A stretch of DNA of 64,000 nt from Mycobacterium sp. Aquia_213 (GCF_026625985.1 NZ_CP113116.1:2046001-2110000), one strand, 5' to 3'. Numbered from the stretch's first letter, positions 42,998-52,578 are shown. Notes: generated from the sequence alone by a model not told the origin. Numbers and translations: made by a program.

Positions 42998-43606
42998 ATG
43001 ACGCATCGGATCATCGCCGGTATCGCCGCGTGCGCGCTGTTCGCCGGGGTTCCACATGCGGACGCCGACACCGGCGTCGCGCTGCCCCCGGTAACCTCCA
43101 CGGGCAGCGGGCCGATTATCGGCGGTGCGGACGCCGAGGCCCAGGGCCGCTACTCCCGGCAGTTCGTCGACCTGGGAAAGCCCGACGTGCAACAGGTCGA
43201 CGGTTCGGATGCGGGGACTTTCATCGCGGCCGCGGCCGGCGTCACGGATCGTCAACTCGCAGCGCCCTTCTCGCTGCTGCAGCAGGCACTGAGTTGCCAG
43301 AAGGACACCAGCGGTATTGGGGCGCGTGCCTATCGTCGCAATGACGGGCACTGGGGAGGCGCAATGCTGGTGATGGCCAAGAGCGCCACCCAGGACGTCG
43401 ACCAGCTCGCCGGATGCGTCAGGTCCACCTGGCGGGCCGCCGCGGCCGGCACGCCCACGATGATGTGCGACAGCGGCTGGACCTATCCCACCTCCGGCGA
43501 AAACCACCGCCCCGAAACCTATTACATCCTGCTCGCCGGAACGGACTCGGACTTCTGCGGCACTTTCGACGGGAACTACCGCAACTACGCGACCGTGTGG
43601 CCGTGA
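42998..43606 (+). CDS. Secreted hypothetical protein
   Basis: Protein of 202 residues with a signal peptide cleaved after HADA. Four Cys in the mature part (SCQKD, GCVRS, MMCDSG, DFCGT) suggest disulfides. Four bases after the preceding gene, ribosome site GGGGAG. It is the last gene of the PknH-like kinase cassette. No family recognised. Confidence 0.72.
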   Translation: MTHRIIAGIAACALFAGVPHADADTGVALPPVTSTGSGPIIGGADAEAQGRYSRQFVDLGKPDVQQVDGSDAGTFIAAAAGVTDRQLAAPFSLLQQALSCQKDTSGIGARAYRRNDGHWGGAMLVMAKSATQDVDQLAGCVRSTWRAAAAGTPTMMCDSGWTYPTSGENHRPETYYILLAGTDSDFCGTFDGNYRNYATVWP

Positions 43607-43639
43607 TGATCCCCGGTACCGATCTGTCAGGCTGTTGAC

Positions 43640-44050
43640 GTGGACCAGCTCCTCGGGCCGTTGTGTCCTTGCGGCAGTGCCAATAGCTATCGCGCTTGTT
43701 GCGGGCCGCTTCACGATGGCGAGCTGCAGGCCCGATCGGCCGAGGCATTGATGCGATCGAGGTATTCGGCCTTCGCCTACGGTGACGCCGCTTATCTGTT
43801 CCGCACATGGCACCCGCGAACGCGGCCGGCCGACGTGACCGTCGACCCGCGCATCACCTGGACCGGACTCGAGGTGATCGACACCGTCGCGGGCGGTCCC
43901 GACGACGATCGCGGTGAGGTGGAATTCAACGCTTTGTTCGAGTCCGGCGGCCGCCCCGAGCGCCTGCACGAGCGCAGTCGCTTCGAGCGCCGCGCCGGCC
44001 GCTGGTTTTACCTCGACGCGACGGAAGACCCGGCGACGGAAGATGTGTAG
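43640..44050 (+). CDS. YchJ-family SEC-C-motif protein
   Basis: Protein of 136 residues, GTG start. The N-terminal CPCGSANSYRACCGPLHDG is a SEC-C-like zinc motif (CxCx8CC), followed by the YchJ core (ALMRSRYSAFAYGDAAYLFRTWHP and an NTF2-like body ending GRWFYLDA). Cellular role of YchJ is unknown; the zinc knuckle suggests protein or nucleic-acid binding. Confidence 0.88.
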   Translation: MDQLLGPLCPCGSANSYRACCGPLHDGELQARSAEALMRSRYSAFAYGDAAYLFRTWHPRTRPADVTVDPRITWTGLEVIDTVAGGPDDDRGEVEFNALFESGGRPERLHERSRFERRAGRWFYLDATEDPATEDV

Positions 44051-44108
44051 CTACCTTTCGCGTTGACACGCGTGAAGTAGACCGACAAACAGAAACGAGG
44101 CACCACTC

Positions 44109-45254
44109 ATGACCGCAGATTTGCCTGGCGTAGCACTGGAGCTGCGCTCGTTGGTGACGTCTGATGGCACGCTCGAACTGTCGCTGCACCAGGTTCCGGT
44201 GCCGACTCCCGGTGCCAATGAGGTGTTGGTGCGAGTGGAAGCCTCGCCGATCAATCCGTCAGATCTGGGGCTTCTCGTAGCCAGCGCCGACATGACCAAA
44301 GCGACGGTCACGGGCACACCCGAACGCCCCGTCGTCACCGCGTCCCTGGGAGAGGGGAGCGTTGGAGCGCTGTCGGCGCGGCTCGACAAATCGCTGCCGG
44401 TGGGCAATGAGGGCGCGGGCACCGTGGTGGCTGCGGGGTCCTCCGATGCGGCCCAGGCCCTGGTCGGAAAGACCGTGGCAATTGCGGGCGGCGCGATGTA
44501 TTCGCAATACCGAGCGGTCGATGCTTCCGCATGTCTGGTCCTGCCCGAGGGGGCTACGTCGAGAGACGGAGCGTCGTCGTTCGTCAATCCAATGACGGCA
44601 CTGGGAATGACCGAAACCATGCGCCGCGAAGGACATTCGGGCCTCGTGCACACTGCCGCGGCGTCGAACCTGGGCCAGATGCTGGTCAAGCTCTGTCAGA
44701 AAGACGGGATACCGCTGGTCAATATCGTGCGCAAACCCGAGCAGGAGGAGTTGCTGCGCTCCCTCGGCGCAACTCATGTTCTCAACTCGTCGTCACCGTC
44801 GTTCGCGACCGATCTCGTCGAGGCGCTCAAAGCGACCTCCGCAACGCTTGCTTTCGACGCCACCGGTGGTGGAACCCTGGCCAGCCAGATCCTCAACGGG
44901 ATGGAGCAGGCGGCCAACGCGACCGCGGCCGAGTACTCGCGCTACGGCTCGAGCGTCCACAAGCAGGTGTACATCTACGGTGCACTCGACACCAGTCCCA
45001 CCGTGCTAACCCGCAGCTTCGGCATGGCGTGGGGCGTCGGAGGGTGGCTGCTTACCCCATTCATTCAAAGCGCAGGCGCTGAGACCTTTGGTCGGTTGCG
45101 CGCCCGGGTCGCCGCGGAGCTCACCACGACGTTCGCGAGCAACTACACCCGAGAAGTTTCACTCGCCGGCATGCTCAGCCCCGAGGCGTTCCACGAATAC
45201 GTCAAGCGAGCCACCGGGGAGAAATTCCTGGTGACTCCGCACGTTGTCCCATAA
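44109..45254 (+). CDS. MDR-superfamily zinc-free dehydrogenase/reductase
   Basis: Protein of 381 residues. N-terminal GroES-like fold (EVLVRVEASPINPSDLGLL, LPVGNEGAGTVVAAG) and a Rossmann half (TAAASNLGQMLVKLCQKDGI, RSLGATHVLNSS). A Gly/Ala-rich insertion near residue 70 (PVVTASLGEGSVGAL) is unlike the other two reductases here. The tRNA-Cys gene lies eight bases past its stop on the opposite strand. Confidence 0.8.
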   Translation: MTADLPGVALELRSLVTSDGTLELSLHQVPVPTPGANEVLVRVEASPINPSDLGLLVASADMTKATVTGTPERPVVTASLGEGSVGALSARLDKSLPVGNEGAGTVVAAGSSDAAQALVGKTVAIAGGAMYSQYRAVDASACLVLPEGATSRDGASSFVNPMTALGMTETMRREGHSGLVHTAAASNLGQMLVKLCQKDGIPLVNIVRKPEQEELLRSLGATHVLNSSSPSFATDLVEALKATSATLAFDATGGGTLASQILNGMEQAANATAAEYSRYGSSVHKQVYIYGALDTSPTVLTRSFGMAWGVGGWLLTPFIQSAGAETFGRLRARVAAELTTTFASNYTREVSLAGMLSPEAFHEYVKRATGEKFLVTPHVVP

Positions 45255-45262
45255 CGGCTTTA

Positions 45263-45336
45263 TGGAGCGAGTGACGGGACTCGAACCCGTGTATACGGCT
45301 TTGCAGGCCGCTGCCTAGCCGCTCAGCCACACCCGC
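45263..45336 (-). tRNA. tRNA-Cys (anticodon GCA)
   Basis: The minus strand folds as a cloverleaf: acceptor GCGGGTG with CACTCGC (one G-T pair), anticodon loop CTGCAAA giving GCA, T arm ACGGG-TTCGAGT-CCCGT, discriminator T and an encoded CCA. Confidence 0.95.
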
Positions 45337-45440
45337 ACGAATAGCTACCCTGCCAGCCCAGCTCGCTACGGCCCAGTGTTTTTCTCGGCCCGATCATTTC
45401 GCTCTAGCGGCGCCGCAGCCCGCGACAGTACAGTCGCAAA

Positions 45441-46496
45441 ATGACCAACGGTCGCCTCGCTGATCCGGATTGCTGTCTGCGAACCGACCCTCGGGCGGAC
45501 CCGAGAATGGTCGAAGCACTCGCACCGGTGGGTCTCGACAACAATGCGCCAACGGTGCCGCTGACCATCGATTCGCCGCTCGAGGAACGGCTCGCATATG
45601 CGGCGATGGCCGAGGAGGGGATGGGCGCCTTACTCGGCATATTCGCGGCGGGCGTTCCGGACGCGAACGGTGTAACGACTACGACGACGACGATCACCGG
45701 CGAAGACGGCAACGACGTGACGCTCTACGTCAGCCGCCCCGACATTAAGGGTCCGCTGCCCGCCCTTGTGCATCTGCACGGAGGTGGCATGGCCATCGCC
45801 AGCGCGGCCGACGCGACATATGCGCGGCTGCGCGAGTACATCGCGGGCACCGGTCTTGTCGTCATCGGCGTCGAGTTCCGTAACTCCGGAGGAAAGCTCG
45901 GCCCGCACCCGTTTCCCGCCGGACTGAACGACTGCGCCGCCGGCGTTCGATGGACCGCGGCGAACCGCGCGGAACTTGGTGTCGGCCAGGTGATCGTTGC
46001 CGGCGAGTCCGGTGGAGGCAATCTCACTCTGACCGTGGCGCACAAAGCGAAACGCGAAGGCTGGCTGAACGAAATCGCGGGCTTCTACGCGCAGTGCCCC
46101 TACATTTCCAACCGGTGGCACGACGCTCCCGCCGAGTTGCCCTCGCTGCGGGAATGCGACGGCTACTTCATCAGCCTTCAACAGCTGGAGCTACTGGGTT
46201 CGCTCTACGACCCCGACAATCAGAACTCGAACGATCCGACGTGTTTCGCCGGCGTCGCGACCGCCGCGGACCTCAATGGCCTACCGCCGCACGTGATTTC
46301 AGTCAACGAAATTGACCCGTTGCGCGACGAAGGGTTGGACTACTACCGCCGTCTGGTGCGCGCGGGTGTACCAACCGTGGGCAGGTTGGTCGCGGGTACC
46401 TGCCATGGGGGCGACCTGATCTTCGCCGGCGCCATGCCCGAGGTTTTCGCGGCCAGCATCCGCGACCTCAGCGGTTTCGCCAAGAGCCTCGGTTAG
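45441..46496 (+). CDS. Alpha/beta hydrolase of the hormone-sensitive-lipase type
   Basis: Esterase-like protein of 351 residues. Oxyanion motif HLHGGGMAIAS, nucleophile elbow VAGESGGGNLTL, then an acid in NEIDPLRDEGLDYY and His in AGTCHGGD, the usual HSL/bacterial esterase order. A Thr-rich segment (TTTTTITGED) precedes the core. Substrate unknown; lipid or ester hydrolysis is inferred. Confidence 0.85.
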   Translation: MTNGRLADPDCCLRTDPRADPRMVEALAPVGLDNNAPTVPLTIDSPLEERLAYAAMAEEGMGALLGIFAAGVPDANGVTTTTTTITGEDGNDVTLYVSRPDIKGPLPALVHLHGGGMAIASAADATYARLREYIAGTGLVVIGVEFRNSGGKLGPHPFPAGLNDCAAGVRWTAANRAELGVGQVIVAGESGGGNLTLTVAHKAKREGWLNEIAGFYAQCPYISNRWHDAPAELPSLRECDGYFISLQQLELLGSLYDPDNQNSNDPTCFAGVATAADLNGLPPHVISVNEIDPLRDEGLDYYRRLVRAGVPTVGRLVAGTCHGGDLIFAGAMPEVFAASIRDLSGFAKSLG

Positions 46497-46566
46497 CCGT
46501 CATCTGCCGACCAGGTCTCGAAGGGCCGTTGGCCGGGCGGGTAAGTTTGACGCCTAGACTCGCTGT

Positions 46567-47622
46567 GTGGAATATCGGAGCTTAGGACGAACAGGAATCC
46601 AGGTCAGCCCGCTTTGCTTGGGGGCCATGATGTTCGGTGCCTGGGGCGAGCCCGACCACGAGGCGTCCATCGCGACAATCCATGCGGCGTTGGACGCCGG
46701 GATCAACTTCATCGACACCGCCGACGTCTACTCTCAGGGCGAGTCCGAGGTCATCGTCGGGAAAGCGTTGGCCGGGGCCCGGCGTGACGACGTGGTCCTG
46801 GCCACCAAAGTTCACGGCCAAATGGGCGTTCCGATGGGCGCCGCAGGCGGGGATCCCAACATGCAGGGCAACTCGCGCCGCTGGATCGTGCGGGAAGTCG
46901 AGAACAGTCTGCGCCGGTTGGACACCGACTGGATCGACCTCTACCAGGTACACCGGCCTGATCCGGACACCGACATCGAGGAGACGCTGTCAGCACTGAC
47001 CGATCTGCAGCGGCAAGGCAAGATCCGGGCCTTCGGCTCTTCGACCTTTCCCGCTCACCAGATGGTGCAGGCGCAGTGGGTCAGCGAGCGGCGCGGCCTC
47101 AGTCGGTTCGTCACCGAGCAGCCACCCTACTCATTGCTGGTGCGGGGGATCGAGGCCGACGTCTTGCCTGTTGCGCAAGACTTCGGGATGGGCGTGTTGC
47201 CGTGGAGTCCGTTGGCCGGTGGCTGGCTGTCGGGCGGTTACCGCAAAGACAAGGACCTGCCGGAGTCCAAGCGCCGCAACCGGATACCGGGACGCTTCGA
47301 CATGTCGAGTCCGAGCAATCAGCGCAAACTCGAGGCTGCCGACGCGCTTGGGCAATTGGCCGATGACGCTGGCCTGTCGCTGATTCACGTGGCATTGGCG
47401 TTCGTCATGCAGCACCCCGGGGTTACGGCACCGATCATCGGACCGCGCACGATGGACCATCTTCAGTCGCAGATCGGAGCGGCCGAGGTGACGCTGTCGA
47501 CCGACATCCTCGACAGGATCGACGAGATCGTCCCGCCGGGTGTGACGCTGTCCCATTCCGACGCGGGGTATCAACCGCCGTCGCTCAGCGACCCGTTCCT
47601 GCGACGCCGTCGCACCGCCTGA
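46567..47622 (+). CDS. Aldo/keto reductase
   Basis: NADPH-dependent TIM-barrel reductase of 351 residues, GTG start. Catalytic Asp and Tyr in INFIDTADVYSQGESE, Lys in VLATKVHG, His in LYQVHRPDPD, and the cofactor tail IIGPRTMDHLQSQIGA. Like the YghZ/AKR14 or voltage-channel beta type. Substrate unknown. Confidence 0.9.
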   Translation: MEYRSLGRTGIQVSPLCLGAMMFGAWGEPDHEASIATIHAALDAGINFIDTADVYSQGESEVIVGKALAGARRDDVVLATKVHGQMGVPMGAAGGDPNMQGNSRRWIVREVENSLRRLDTDWIDLYQVHRPDPDTDIEETLSALTDLQRQGKIRAFGSSTFPAHQMVQAQWVSERRGLSRFVTEQPPYSLLVRGIEADVLPVAQDFGMGVLPWSPLAGGWLSGGYRKDKDLPESKRRNRIPGRFDMSSPSNQRKLEAADALGQLADDAGLSLIHVALAFVMQHPGVTAPIIGPRTMDHLQSQIGAAEVTLSTDILDRIDEIVPPGVTLSHSDAGYQPPSLSDPFLRRRRTA

Positions 47623-47847
47623 GTTTTGCGGCTCAGCAAAGACCGAATGGCGGCTTCACAGGCGTAATGCCGACGAACAATGTTGATGTGCAATAAAACT
47701 GGCTCACCTGCGGACATAAGGATCACGTAAGTATGTCACCCAGGGGGAACCACAGAACCGTTAGCCGCGTTAAAGAATGAGAGCAAGGGGGCTCGGCCGG
47801 CCTTTTAGGCACGTGGCGATGGCACAGCAGCACAAAGGGGGGAAACC

Positions 47848-49107
47848 ATGGCGATTACTGATGTTCCGGCCTTCGCGCATTTAACGGAGGCCGACATCGA
47901 GAATTTGGCCGTTGAGCTGGATGCGATCCGGCTCGACATTGAGGATTCCCTAGGTGAGCGCGATTCTCGCTACATCCATCGCACCATCGCCGCGCAACGT
48001 GCCCTCGAGGTAGCCGGCCGACTCTTGCTGGCCGCCAGTTCGAAACGGTCGGCGTGGTGGGCTGGAACGGTGACCCTGGGCATGGCCAAGATCATCGAGA
48101 ACATGGAAATCGGCCACAACGTCATGCACGGCCAGTGGAATTGGATGAACGATCCCGAGATCCACTCCACGACGTGGGAGTGGGACATGGGTGCGGCGTC
48201 CAAGCACTGGATTGCGGCCCACAACTTTCAGCACCACAAGTACACCAACATCCTCGGAATGGACGACGATGTCGGCTACTTCATCCTGCGAGTCACCCGC
48301 GACCAGCCTTGGGAGCGCTACAACGTCGGCAACCTGCTGTTCAATGCGCTTCTCGCACTTGGCTTCGAGTGGGGAATCGGCTTGCAGACCGTCGATCTCG
48401 AAAAACTGTTGAAGGCCGGCCCGGAACGCGACATCATCTGGCAGCGGACGCGCGAGTTCACAATCAAGGCTGGCCGGCAGGTCGTCAAAGATTACGTCGC
48501 GCTCCCGGCGCTGACTTCGCTGTCGCCCGGTGCGACCTACACGTCGACGTTGAGGGCCAATGCCGTTGCCAACGTGATCCGCAATGTGTGGGCCAACGCG
48601 GTGATCTTCTGCGGTCATTTCCCTGATGGCGCAGAGAAATTCACCAAGACCGACATGGTCGGCGAGACGAAGGGCCAGTGGTATCTGCGCCAGATGCTGG
48701 GCAGTGCCAACTTCGAAGGGGGATGGCTGCTTCGGTTCATGAGTGGCAACCTGTGCCACCAGATCGAGCACCACCTGTTTCCCGACCTGCCAAGCAACCG
48801 GTTGCACGAGGTCTCGTTGCGAGTGCGTCAACTGTGCGACAAGTACGACTTGCCTTACACCACAGGCTCATTCCTGATGCAGTACGGCAAGGCATGGCGT
48901 ACCATCGCCAAACTTTCGCTGCCGGACAAGTACTTACGTGACACCTCCGACGACGCGCCGGAAACTCGCAGCGAGCGGATGTTCGCCGAACTGAAGCCTG
49001 GATTCACCGAGACCAAATTAGGGACGGGGCGTCGCCGCGGGCTCAAGACAGCGATCGCGACCGTCCGCCAATGGCGTCGAGGCGGCCGAACCGTGCTGGT
49101 CACCTAG
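47848..49107 (+). CDS. DesA3-like membrane acyl-CoA desaturase
   Basis: Membrane fatty-acyl desaturase of 419 residues. Three His boxes bind the di-iron centre: GHNVMHGQW, HNFQHHKYTN and HQIEHHLFPDLP. The start MAITDVPAFAHLTEADIENL is nearly that of M. tuberculosis DesA3 as I recall it, and the C-terminus (TRSERMFAELKPGF) is also close. DesA3 makes oleoyl-CoA with its oxidoreductase partner Rv3230c, which is not adjacent here. Strong GGGGGGAAA ribosome site. The 225-base leader (47623-47847) shows no clear operator. Confidence 0.88.
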   Translation: MAITDVPAFAHLTEADIENLAVELDAIRLDIEDSLGERDSRYIHRTIAAQRALEVAGRLLLAASSKRSAWWAGTVTLGMAKIIENMEIGHNVMHGQWNWMNDPEIHSTTWEWDMGAASKHWIAAHNFQHHKYTNILGMDDDVGYFILRVTRDQPWERYNVGNLLFNALLALGFEWGIGLQTVDLEKLLKAGPERDIIWQRTREFTIKAGRQVVKDYVALPALTSLSPGATYTSTLRANAVANVIRNVWANAVIFCGHFPDGAEKFTKTDMVGETKGQWYLRQMLGSANFEGGWLLRFMSGNLCHQIEHHLFPDLPSNRLHEVSLRVRQLCDKYDLPYTTGSFLMQYGKAWRTIAKLSLPDKYLRDTSDDAPETRSERMFAELKPGFTETKLGTGRRRGLKTAIATVRQWRRGGRTVLVT

Positions 49108-49140
49108 CCGGGCGAAGCGGCTCGGAATCAATTGGGCCAC

Positions 49141-49173
49141 GGTGCCCGCTGCGCCAACTGCACAGCGGGCACC
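49141..49173. terminator. Hairpin terminator between convergent genes
   Basis: GGTGCCCGCTG and CAGCGGGCACC form a perfect 11-bp stem around an 11-base loop. It sits between the 3' ends of the desaturase and the Gly/Pro-rich gene. No U tract follows, as usual for mycobacterial terminators. Confidence 0.65.
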
Positions 49174-49188
49174 GCGAAAAGCCGCCCC

Positions 49189-49833
49189 TTACAGTGGGAT
49201 CCACACTCCGAAGAAGTTAATGCCCCACTGATTGAACCCCTGATTCCACATGGGGGTTTCCTGATATCCCCAGTAGTTGATCGGGCCGCCCGTCCACCGA
49301 CCTCCGGGTGGGGGCAGCGGTCGGTTCCATGCCGGGCGCGGTGGTTCTCCTGCTCCCCACGGCGCCTGCCCGTCTCCCCACGGGGCCCCGTGGAAGTAGC
49401 CGCGCTGGGCATCCCCGTGCCACGGCCCCCCAGGGCCGCCCGGACCATGTTGGCCTGGTCCGCCCGGACCGAATCCGCCGGGTCCGCCCGGTCCATGTTC
49501 GCCGGGGCCGCCTGGTCCGTGTTGGTCGAATCCGCCGGGTCCGCCCGGGCCGTGCTCGCCGGGGCCGCCAGGCCCGCCAGGGCCGTGTTCGCCCGGCCCG
49601 CCGGGGCCATGTTGGTCGAATCCGCCGGGTCCACCCGGCCCGCCCGGCCCATGTCCACCGGGTCCGGCCGGACCGCCGGGAGGCGGATTGGCTGGCCCAC
49701 CCGGCTCATGTGGCCCGGGAGCCTGCGGTGCCAACGCCGGATCTGCGTTCGCGACGCCGGCTCCGACCCCCATTGCCGCTGCGCCAACGGCGCCGGCGAG
49801 GGTTAACCCGCCGATTACTCGTTTCATTTTCAT
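49189..49833 (-). CDS. Secreted Gly/Pro-repeat protein
   Basis: Protein of 214 residues. Signal peptide ends VANA. Residues about 40-140 are tandem repeats of GPGGPGEHGPGGPGG / GGFDQHGPGG, collagen-like in composition. The C-terminal domain is rich in Trp and Asn (PINYWGYQETPMWNQGFNQW) and ends GVWIPL. The start MKMKRVIGG fits mycobacterial secreted proteins. Function unknown; a wall or matrix role is possible. The 269 bases upstream (49834-50102) hold nothing more that I can support. Confidence 0.75.
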   Translation of the reverse strand: MKMKRVIGGLTLAGAVGAAAMGVGAGVANADPALAPQAPGPHEPGGPANPPPGGPAGPGGHGPGGPGGPGGFDQHGPGGPGEHGPGGPGGPGEHGPGGPGGFDQHGPGGPGEHGPGGPGGFGPGGPGQHGPGGPGGPWHGDAQRGYFHGAPWGDGQAPWGAGEPPRPAWNRPLPPPGGRWTGGPINYWGYQETPMWNQGFNQWGINFFGVWIPL

Positions 49834-50102
49834 GTTGTTACCTGTCCCCCCAGGAGAATCCGTTCGGGCATTCGCCCCAACGGATTCTGAGGCTAAGTAA
49901 CGTATGTATCGGTCTGCTCTCGACCGCATCGGCAAGCAACGATGAGACCGCCTACGTTCGGTAATCACGCCTGATAGCAAGGGTTTTCGGAGTAGTCCAG
50001 CAAATCCGCGACCCGCCAGATTGTTTGGCAATCGTTATGCATGACACCGAAAGTGCGGGTGCCGCGTCCGCCGACACCTCGGCGCGGACCGGTCGCAGCC
50101 GA

Positions 50103-51509
50103 CTAGTGGCTGATGTAGACCGCCTTGGTGTTGAAGTATTGCTCGATACCCTTCTTGCCGCGCTCGCCGCCCCAGCCGGATTGCTTGTGGCCGCAGATCG
50201 GCATCGACGGGTCCGCGCCGAGCGCGCAGTTCACCCAGACCTGGCCCGCGCGAAGCTCATTCGCGACGCGATGCGCACGGCCGACGTTTTCGGTCCAGAT
50301 GGCGCCGGCGAGGCCGTACTCGGTGTCGTTGGCCGCGGCGAGCACCTCGTCCTCGTCGTCGAACGGAATGACGCAGCCGACCGGGCCGAAGATCTCCTCG
50401 CGAATGAGTCGCATGTCGGGCGTGGTGTTGGTGACGATCGTGGGCTCGTAGAAGAAGCCGTTGCGGTCCTTCCGCTTGCCGCCGGTCCTGATCTCGGCGC
50501 CGCGTGAAACCCCCTCGGCGACAATGCCTTCCACACGTACGCGCTGCTTCTCACTAATCAGCGGCCCGAGTACGGATTCGGGATCCTCACTGCCGCCCAT
50601 CGGGAGCATCTGGGCGAAGCCGACGATGCCGTCGACGACCTGCTCGTAGATGCCGCGCTGAACGTAGATGCGTGATGTACACGAGCAGTTCTGGCCCGAC
50701 CCGACGAGCAGGCCCAGGCTCGCGTTCATGATCGCCTTGTCGAGGTTGGCGTCGTCGAACATGATCAGCGGAGATTTGCCGCCCAGCTCGAGTGTGAGCC
50801 GTTTGAGGTTGCCCGCCGCCGCTTTGACGATCAGCTTGCCGACCTCCGTCGAGCCGGTGAACGAGATCTTGTCGACGTCCGGGTGCGCGGCGAGCGCTGC
50901 ACCGGTGGTCTCGCCGTAGCCGGTGATGACGTTGAAGACCCCGTCGGGCACTCCCGCCTCGCGGAAGATCTCTTCCATCTTCAGCGCGGTGAGCGGCGTT
51001 TCCTCGGCAGGCTTCAAGACGGCGCTGCAGCCCGCCGCGAGTGCCGGTGCGGCCTTGAGCATCGCGACGAAGAATGGCCCGTTCCACGGGATGATCAGGC
51101 CGGCGACGCCGACCGGCTCGAGTTGGGTGAAGTTGTGGTAGTTCTCGTAGTGGCCGAGCAGGCCGTCGGACACCACGTTGCTCGACTCGCCGTGAATCTT
51201 GCCGACCCAGCCGGCGTAATACAGCAGCATGTCGTTGGCCACCTTGATGATCTGCTGCGCAGCGGTGGCGTTCATGCCGTTGTCTTTGGACTCGAGCGCG
51301 GCGAGCTCGTCGGTGTGTTCTTTGATGAGGGCGTTGGCCCGGAACAGGACCTCGGCGCGGTGCTGGGCGGGCAGCTTGCGCCACACCCCCGATTCGAACG
51401 TTTCGCGCGCCCGAGCCACCGCCGCGTCGACGGCCGCTTGGTCGGAGTCGACGACCTCCGCGATCTGCTCCTCGTTGGACGGATTGAAGACGGGAATGGT
51501 GGTGGTCAC
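50103..51509 (-). CDS. Aldehyde dehydrogenase
   Basis: NAD(P)-dependent aldehyde dehydrogenase of 468 residues, betaine-aldehyde/phenylacetaldehyde type by motif. Asn in VAGLIIPWNGPFFVAMLKAAPALAAGC, cofactor loop SFTGSTEVGKLI, base LELGGKSPL, nucleophile GSGQNCSCTSR. Downstream of a LacI-type regulator on the same strand; a perfect palindrome lies 62 bases upstream. Substrate unknown. Confidence 0.92.
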   Translation of the reverse strand: MTTTIPVFNPSNEEQIAEVVDSDQAAVDAAVARARETFESGVWRKLPAQHRAEVLFRANALIKEHTDELAALESKDNGMNATAAQQIIKVANDMLLYYAGWVGKIHGESSNVVSDGLLGHYENYHNFTQLEPVGVAGLIIPWNGPFFVAMLKAAPALAAGCSAVLKPAEETPLTALKMEEIFREAGVPDGVFNVITGYGETTGAALAAHPDVDKISFTGSTEVGKLIVKAAAGNLKRLTLELGGKSPLIMFDDANLDKAIMNASLGLLVGSGQNCSCTSRIYVQRGIYEQVVDGIVGFAQMLPMGGSEDPESVLGPLISEKQRVRVEGIVAEGVSRGAEIRTGGKRKDRNGFFYEPTIVTNTTPDMRLIREEIFGPVGCVIPFDDEDEVLAAANDTEYGLAGAIWTENVGRAHRVANELRAGQVWVNCALGADPSMPICGHKQSGWGGERGKKGIEQYFNTKAVYISH

Positions 51510-51570
51510 TGTCCTTCATCCTTTCGACGAGCCGCTCCGCTCGTGAGAATGGGGTCGTTGCCCGACAGAG

Positions 51571-51584
51571 GTTACGCGCGTAAC
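51571..51584. promoter_or_regulatory. LacI-type operator candidate
   Basis: GTTACGCGCGTAAC is a perfect 14-bp palindrome centred on CG, the usual centre of LacI/GalR-family operators. It lies between the LacI-family gene and the aldehyde dehydrogenase gene. Binding is inferred. Confidence 0.6.
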
Positions 51585-51612
51585 TAGTGAGTGTCTAGTA
51601 CGTCGGAGTTCG

Positions 51613-52578
51613 TCAGGTGGACTCTCGGACGACCAGTGTCGCGATGTCGCTGGCGGCGGGACGCGATTCGTCGGGAAGGCCAAGTTCGACCAAAACCGCA
51701 GACAGTGCCACTTCGGCGATCGCCGTGAAGTCGAACGCCACCGTCGTCAGTGCGGGGATGCTGAAGGGGGACAGGGGCGTGGCGTCCACGCCGATGACCG
51801 CCAGATCGTCAGGGCACCGCAGGCCGGCGCGTCGCATGCCGTCGAGCACCACAAAGGCCATCTCGTCGCTCTGCGCGCAGACTGCGGTGACGCCCGTTGC
51901 GCGCAATTCGCCGACCACGGTGGCGCTGTCGTCTGGCGTCACCGTCGTCACGACGATGTCGGGCAGCCCGTGCTGGCGTGCGGCGCGTCGGACGCCGTCG
52001 ATCCAGTAGTCGCCCAGTGCACGCCACCGACGATCACCCGAGTACGCGAAAGCCAAATTGCGATGACCCCGTGCGACAAGATGATCGACGCGCATCTGTC
52101 CGACGGAGTACTGCGGATCGCCGAGCCCCGGCAGGGTGTGGACGCAGATGTAGGGGATGGCCGCGTCCTTGACGGCATCAGAACCCTTGCGGCCCAAAGG
52201 AAACAGGCTCGTCACTGCGATCGGCTGGAGGTGGTTGATGGCGTCGGCGACGGCATCGTCGTGCTCGGTCTCGAACAGCTGAACTTGCATGATCCCGCGG
52301 CGGGTCAACTCGGTGGTCATGTGAGTGCCGACGTGCATGGGCATTTCACCGCCGGCGAGTTGCGGCACGATGTACAGCACCACTCCGCTCTTGCCGCGGG
52401 CGAGATTGCGAGCGGCAAGGTTGGGGCGGTACCCCAATTCGGCGGCCGCGTGGCGGACGGCGGCGCGGGTCTGCGCCGAGATGGTCCGCCCCACAGAGTT
52501 GTTCAGCACGTAACTGACGGTCGCGCTCGAGACGTTCGCCATTCGCGCAACGTCGGCCTTGGTCGGCCTACCCTTCAC
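51613..52578 (-). CDS. LacI-family transcriptional regulator
   Basis: Protein of 321 residues. The GTG start behind GGGAGG puts the helix-turn-helix at once: KADVARMANVSSATVSYVLN, then the hinge helix YRPNLAARNLARGKS. The effector domain is a periplasmic-binding-protein fold (VLYIVPQLAGG, LAVIGVDATPLSPFSIPALTTV). Probable local repressor of the aldehyde dehydrogenase gene 100 bases downstream. Confidence 0.9.
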   Translation of the reverse strand: MKGRPTKADVARMANVSSATVSYVLNNSVGRTISAQTRAAVRHAAAELGYRPNLAARNLARGKSGVVLYIVPQLAGGEMPMHVGTHMTTELTRRGIMQVQLFETEHDDAVADAINHLQPIAVTSLFPLGRKGSDAVKDAAIPYICVHTLPGLGDPQYSVGQMRVDHLVARGHRNLAFAYSGDRRWRALGDYWIDGVRRAARQHGLPDIVVTTVTPDDSATVVGELRATGVTAVCAQSDEMAFVVLDGMRRAGLRCPDDLAVIGVDATPLSPFSIPALTTVAFDFTAIAEVALSAVLVELGLPDESRPAASDIATLVVREST

